From JAZOTM01 sp045657625 (GTDB lineage Bacteria > Bacillota > Clostridia > Lachnospirales > Lachnospiraceae), in contig JAZOTM010000047.1 in NCBI GenBank assembly GCA_045657625.1, positions 1-64,000 on the forward strand: a stretch of 64,000 nucleotides of DNA. Direction: 5' to 3'. Shown here in pieces: positions 61,261-64,000 of this stretch. Every line of letters starts with the position of its first letter. Within the stretch, counting starts at the first letter, position 1. A program made the position numbers and the translations under genes. Below the pieces are notes generated by a model that saw nothing but the letters and a program-made list of their open reading frames with translations, was not told the origin of the DNA and ran no database searches.

Positions 61261-62328
61261 ATGGAAGAATTAGATAGCAGAAAAACCATTATATTAAATG
61301 CCATCATTAAAAATTACCTTGAAACAGGAGAACCGGTTGGTTCTAGAACAATTTCAAAATATTCGGACTTGAATTTAAGTTCCGCAACCATTCGAAACGA
61401 AATGTCGGATTTGGAAGAACTGGGCTACATCATTCAGCCTCATACTTCGGCAGGTCGTATTCCTTCCGATAAAGGATATCGTTTTTATGTCGATCATCTG
61501 GTGAAGGAAAAAGATCAGGAAATCGAAGAAATGAAGGATCTGATGTTTCAGAACGCGGAAAAGATGGATCAGGTGTTGCAAAAGGTTGCAAAGTTGCTTG
61601 CCAACAACACCAACTACACCACCATGATTACCGGTCCTACCATGCATCACACGAAAATCAAGTTTATTCAGTTGTCCCACGTGGATGACAGACATATCTT
61701 GGCAGTGATTGTTACAGAGGGCAACTTGGTAAAGAATCACATGTTGGATGTGGAAGAAAAGTTAGACAACGAACAATTGTTGAAATTGAACATTTTGTTG
61801 AATACCAGCTTAACAGGCTTGTCTTTGGACCAGATCAATTTGGGAACCATTTCTTTATTGAAGGAACAGGCAGGAATCCATACGGATATCATTAGTCATA
61901 TTTTGGATGCAGTGGCAGAGGCCATTAGCGAAGAAGAGGACTTGGAGATTTACACCAGTGGTGCTACCAATATTTTAAAATACCCGGAACTTGCCAATTC
62001 GGAAACAGCTTCCGAACTTCTTGGTACCTTTGAAAATAAAGAAGAATTGGTAAACTTTATGACCAACGGTTTGGAACAAGATGAAAATAGTACCGGTATA
62101 CAGGTTTACATTGGAAATGAAACACCAATCAAGACCATGAAAGATTGTAGCGTGGTTACAGCGACCTATGAACTTGGCGAAGGTGTGAAGGGTACCATCG
62201 GAATTATCGGACCAAAACGTATGGATTACGAAAAGGTTATGGATAGTTTGAAGAGCCTGAAAAAACAATTGGATCGAACATTCCGTAAAGTGGAAGAAGA
62301 AGGAAAGGATAAGGAAAGTGACGGATAA
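61261..62328 (+). CDS. hrcA: heat-inducible transcription repressor HrcA
   Basis: Repressor of chaperone genes that binds CIRCE. The N-terminal winged-helix domain (about 5-75) shows NAIIKNYLETGEPVGSRTISKY and SSATIRNEMSDLEELGYI, then the family signature PHTSAGRIPSDKGYRFYVDHL. The remainder is the GAF-like dimer and insertion domains. 355 residues. AGGAGG precedes the ATG. It heads hrcA-grpE-dnaK, with a CIRCE at its own promoter; a second perfect CIRCE lies at htpG. HrcA folding depends on GroE in known cases; groE is not in this window. Confidence 0.97.
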   Translation: MEELDSRKTIILNAIIKNYLETGEPVGSRTISKYSDLNLSSATIRNEMSDLEELGYIIQPHTSAGRIPSDKGYRFYVDHLVKEKDQEIEEMKDLMFQNAEKMDQVLQKVAKLLANNTNYTTMITGPTMHHTKIKFIQLSHVDDRHILAVIVTEGNLVKNHMLDVEEKLDNEQLLKLNILLNTSLTGLSLDQINLGTISLLKEQAGIHTDIISHILDAVAEAISEEEDLEIYTSGATNILKYPELANSETASELLGTFENKEELVNFMTNGLEQDENSTGIQVYIGNETPIKTMKDCSVVTATYELGEGVKGTIGIIGPKRMDYEKVMDSLKSLKKQLDRTFRKVEEEGKDKESDG

Positions 62329-62902
62329 GATGCAAGAAGAAGTTCTGCAAGAAGAACAAGTAGAAGAAACTGTTGCGGAAGAGACAACAGAAGAAACTGC
62401 TGAAGATGTAGTAGAAGAGGCAGAACCGGATAAAAAAGAAAAAAAGAAAAAGAAACCCAAAAAAGACAAGAGAGATGAAGAAATCGCTGAATTGAAGGAT
62501 AAAGCCCTTCGTCAGATGGCCGAGTTTGACAACTTCCGTAAGCGTTCAGAAAAAGAAAAATTACAGATGTTCGAAACAGGTGCCAAAAGTGTAATCGAAA
62601 AAATCTTACCGGTTATTGATAATTTTGAAAGAGGACTTGCCGCTGTTCCGGAAGAACAGAAGAACGATGCTTTTGTAGAAGGAATGGATAAGGTTTATAA
62701 AGCAATGCTTTCTGAGCTGGATGCCATTGGTGTAAAACCAATTGAAGCACTTGGAAAGGAATTTGACCCGGAACTTCACAATGCTGTTATGCAGGTGGAA
62801 AGTGATGAATATGAATCCGGAGTTGTGGCACAGGAATTACAAAAAGGTTATACCTACCGCGATTCAGTCGTACGTCATAGTATGGTTGCAGTGGTTCAAT
62901 AA
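62318..62902 (+). CDS. grpE: nucleotide exchange factor GrpE
   Basis: Dimeric exchange factor for DnaK. The first 50 residues are extremely acidic and then lysine-rich (low complexity), followed by the long dimer helix (ELKDKALRQMAEFDNFRKRSEKEK) and the C-terminal beta domain (EFDPELHNAVMQVES, GYTYRDSVVRHSMVAVVQ). 194 residues. The GTG at 62318 overlaps hrcA by 11 nt and follows AGGAAAGGA; ATG 62330 is an alternative that would remove four residues. Confidence 0.95.
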   Translation: MTDKMQEEVLQEEQVEETVAEETTEETAEDVVEEAEPDKKEKKKKKPKKDKRDEEIAELKDKALRQMAEFDNFRKRSEKEKLQMFETGAKSVIEKILPVIDNFERGLAAVPEEQKNDAFVEGMDKVYKAMLSELDAIGVKPIEALGKEFDPELHNAVMQVESDEYESGVVAQELQKGYTYRDSVVRHSMVAVVQ

Positions 62903-62941
62903 TAAAGCATATTAGAAAGAATTTCTTAGGAGGAATAAATC

Positions 62942-64000
62942 ATGGGAAAAATCATTGGTATTGATTTAGGAACAACAAACAGCTGCGTAGCAGTTATGGA
63001 AGGTGGACAACCTACCGTTATCGCAAATACAGAAGGCGCTCGTACAACTCCTTCTATCGTTGCTTTCACAAAAACAGGAGAAAGACTTGTTGGTGAGCCG
63101 GCAAAAAGACAGGCAGTTACAAATGCAGAAAAGACCATCGCTTCTATCAAGAGAGATATGGGTACAGACTATGGCCGTACCATCGATGGAAAGAAATATT
63201 CTCCACAGCAGATTTCTGCTATGATTCTTCAGAAATTAAAAGCAGATGCAGAAGGATATTTAGGAGAAACTGTATCAGAAGCGGTTATTACCGTACCGGC
63301 TTACTTTAATGATGCTCAGCGTCAGGCTACAAAGGATGCTGGTAAAATCGCAGGTCTTGAAGTAAAACGTATTATCAACGAGCCTACAGCAGCAGCTCTT
63401 GCTTATGGTTTGGATAATGAAAAAGAACAGAAGATTATGGTATACGACTTAGGTGGTGGTACCTTCGACGTTTCCATTATCGAAATCGGTGATGGTGTCA
63501 TTGAAGTATTATCTACAAATGGTGATACACATTTGGGTGGTGATGACTTTGATAACGCAATTACAAAATGGATGTTAGATGAATTCAAGAAAGCAGAAGG
63601 CGTAGATCTTTCTACAGATAAGATGGCAATGCAGAGATTAAAGGAAGCAGCAGAAAAGGCAAAGAAAGAACTTTCTTCTGCAACAACCACAAATATCAAC
63701 CTTCCTTTTATTACTGCAACAGCAGAAGGACCAAAGCACTTTGATGTAAACTTAACTCGTGCAAAATTTGATGAATTAACTCATGACTTGGTAGAAAGAA
63801 CAGCAATCCCTGTTCAGAATGCAATGAAGGATGCAGGTCTTACAAATGCAGATTTGGGACAGGTATTATTAGTAGGTGGTTCTACACGTATTCCTGCAGT
63901 ACAGGAAAAGGTAAAACAGCTTACCGGAAAAGAGCCTTCTAAGTCTTTGAACCCGGATGAATGCGTTGCAATCGGTGCATCTGTTCAGGGTGGTAAGTTA
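62942..64000 (+). CDS. dnaK: molecular chaperone DnaK (Hsp70), 5' part
   Basis: The first 353 codons of DnaK; the gene runs past the window end without a stop. The ATPase domain is complete in its motifs: IIGIDLGTTNSCVAVMEG (phosphate 1), the connect 1 region VPAYFNDAQRQATKDAGKIAGLEVKRIINEPTAAALAYG, YDLGGGTFDVSII (phosphate 2) and LLVGGSTRIPAV (adenosine). AGGAGG precedes the ATG. It belongs to the CIRCE-controlled hrcA-grpE-dnaK operon; dnaJ would be expected next. Confidence 0.98.
   Translation, partial: MGKIIGIDLGTTNSCVAVMEGGQPTVIANTEGARTTPSIVAFTKTGERLVGEPAKRQAVTNAEKTIASIKRDMGTDYGRTIDGKKYSPQQISAMILQKLKADAEGYLGETVSEAVITVPAYFNDAQRQATKDAGKIAGLEVKRIINEPTAAALAYGLDNEKEQKIMVYDLGGGTFDVSIIEIGDGVIEVLSTNGDTHLGGDDFDNAITKWMLDEFKKAEGVDLSTDKMAMQRLKEAAEKAKKELSSATTTNINLPFITATAEGPKHFDVNLTRAKFDELTHDLVERTAIPVQNAMKDAGLTNADLGQVLLVGGSTRIPAVQEKVKQLTGKEPSKSLNPDECVAIGASVQGGKL

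Noticed and set aside
63403..63699. Minus-strand open frame within dnaK
   Set aside because: It is opposite to highly conserved DnaK sequence; such antisense frames are common in dnaK genes and have no supporting signals here.

Overview
The window looks like a chromosomal segment of a low-to-mid GC Gram-positive anaerobe of the Clostridia, most likely family Lachnospiraceae. The evidence is the protein families (DUF4364, DUF1385/YqhQ, DUF2225, a giant 2-hydroxyacyl-CoA dehydratase activase-like protein, glutaminyl-tRNA synthetase next to DUF2225), strong AGGAGG ribosome sites, and gene order shared with Bacillus subtilis around comEA/comEC-holA-rpsT-lepA-hemW-hrcA-grpE-dnaK. No rRNA, tRNA, CRISPR array, insertion sequence or prophage was found. 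Almost all of the window is housekeeping DNA.

Layout. 1-2176: a cluster of palindromes, then DUF4364 and malic enzyme on the minus strand. 2177-6725: rho, rpmE, DUF1385, prmC and prfA; PrmC methylates the GGQ motif of the release factor encoded next to it. 6760-8508: plsC (minus) and a YczE-type membrane protein. 8887-15203: the complete F1Fo ATP synthase operon atpB-E-F-(H+A)-G-D-C, in which delta and alpha are one continuous reading frame. 15288-17479: an AraC regulator and MATE exporter (minus). 17684-27742: a GGDEF protein, addB-addA, maf, a small unknown protein and a PrsA-like lipoprotein. 27802-34318 (minus): htpG with a CIRCE operator and a cloverleaf-forming leader, and a 1418-residue activase-like protein. 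34531-38097: a rhomboid-fold protein without visible catalytic residues, glnS and DUF2225. 38170-44519: argG (minus), divergent from argC-GNAT-argJ-argB-argD. 44596-51851: an anchored binding-protein-like gene, comEA lipoprotein, a two-component system, a GerMN lipoprotein and comEC. 51843-53640: an array of 73-74 bp tandem repeats interrupted by an AT-rich nuclease-like gene. 53700-64000: holA, rpsT (minus), lepA, hemW, a GGDEF-GGDEF-EAL protein, then hrcA-grpE-dnaK (dnaK runs off the end).

Regulation visible in the sequence: two perfect CIRCE operators (htpG and hrcA) place htpG in the HrcA regulon; several good sigma-A promoters; and two hairpins that bury a ribosome site (addB, comEA). 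In addB the left arm of the hairpin is itself the promoter, so only read-through RNA should be shut off.

Most interesting items: the delta-alpha ATP synthase fusion, which poses a stoichiometry problem; the interrupted 73-74 bp array between comEC and holA; the 128-bp cloverleaf in the htpG leader; and the addB promoter/hairpin arrangement. Novelty could not be checked without databases.
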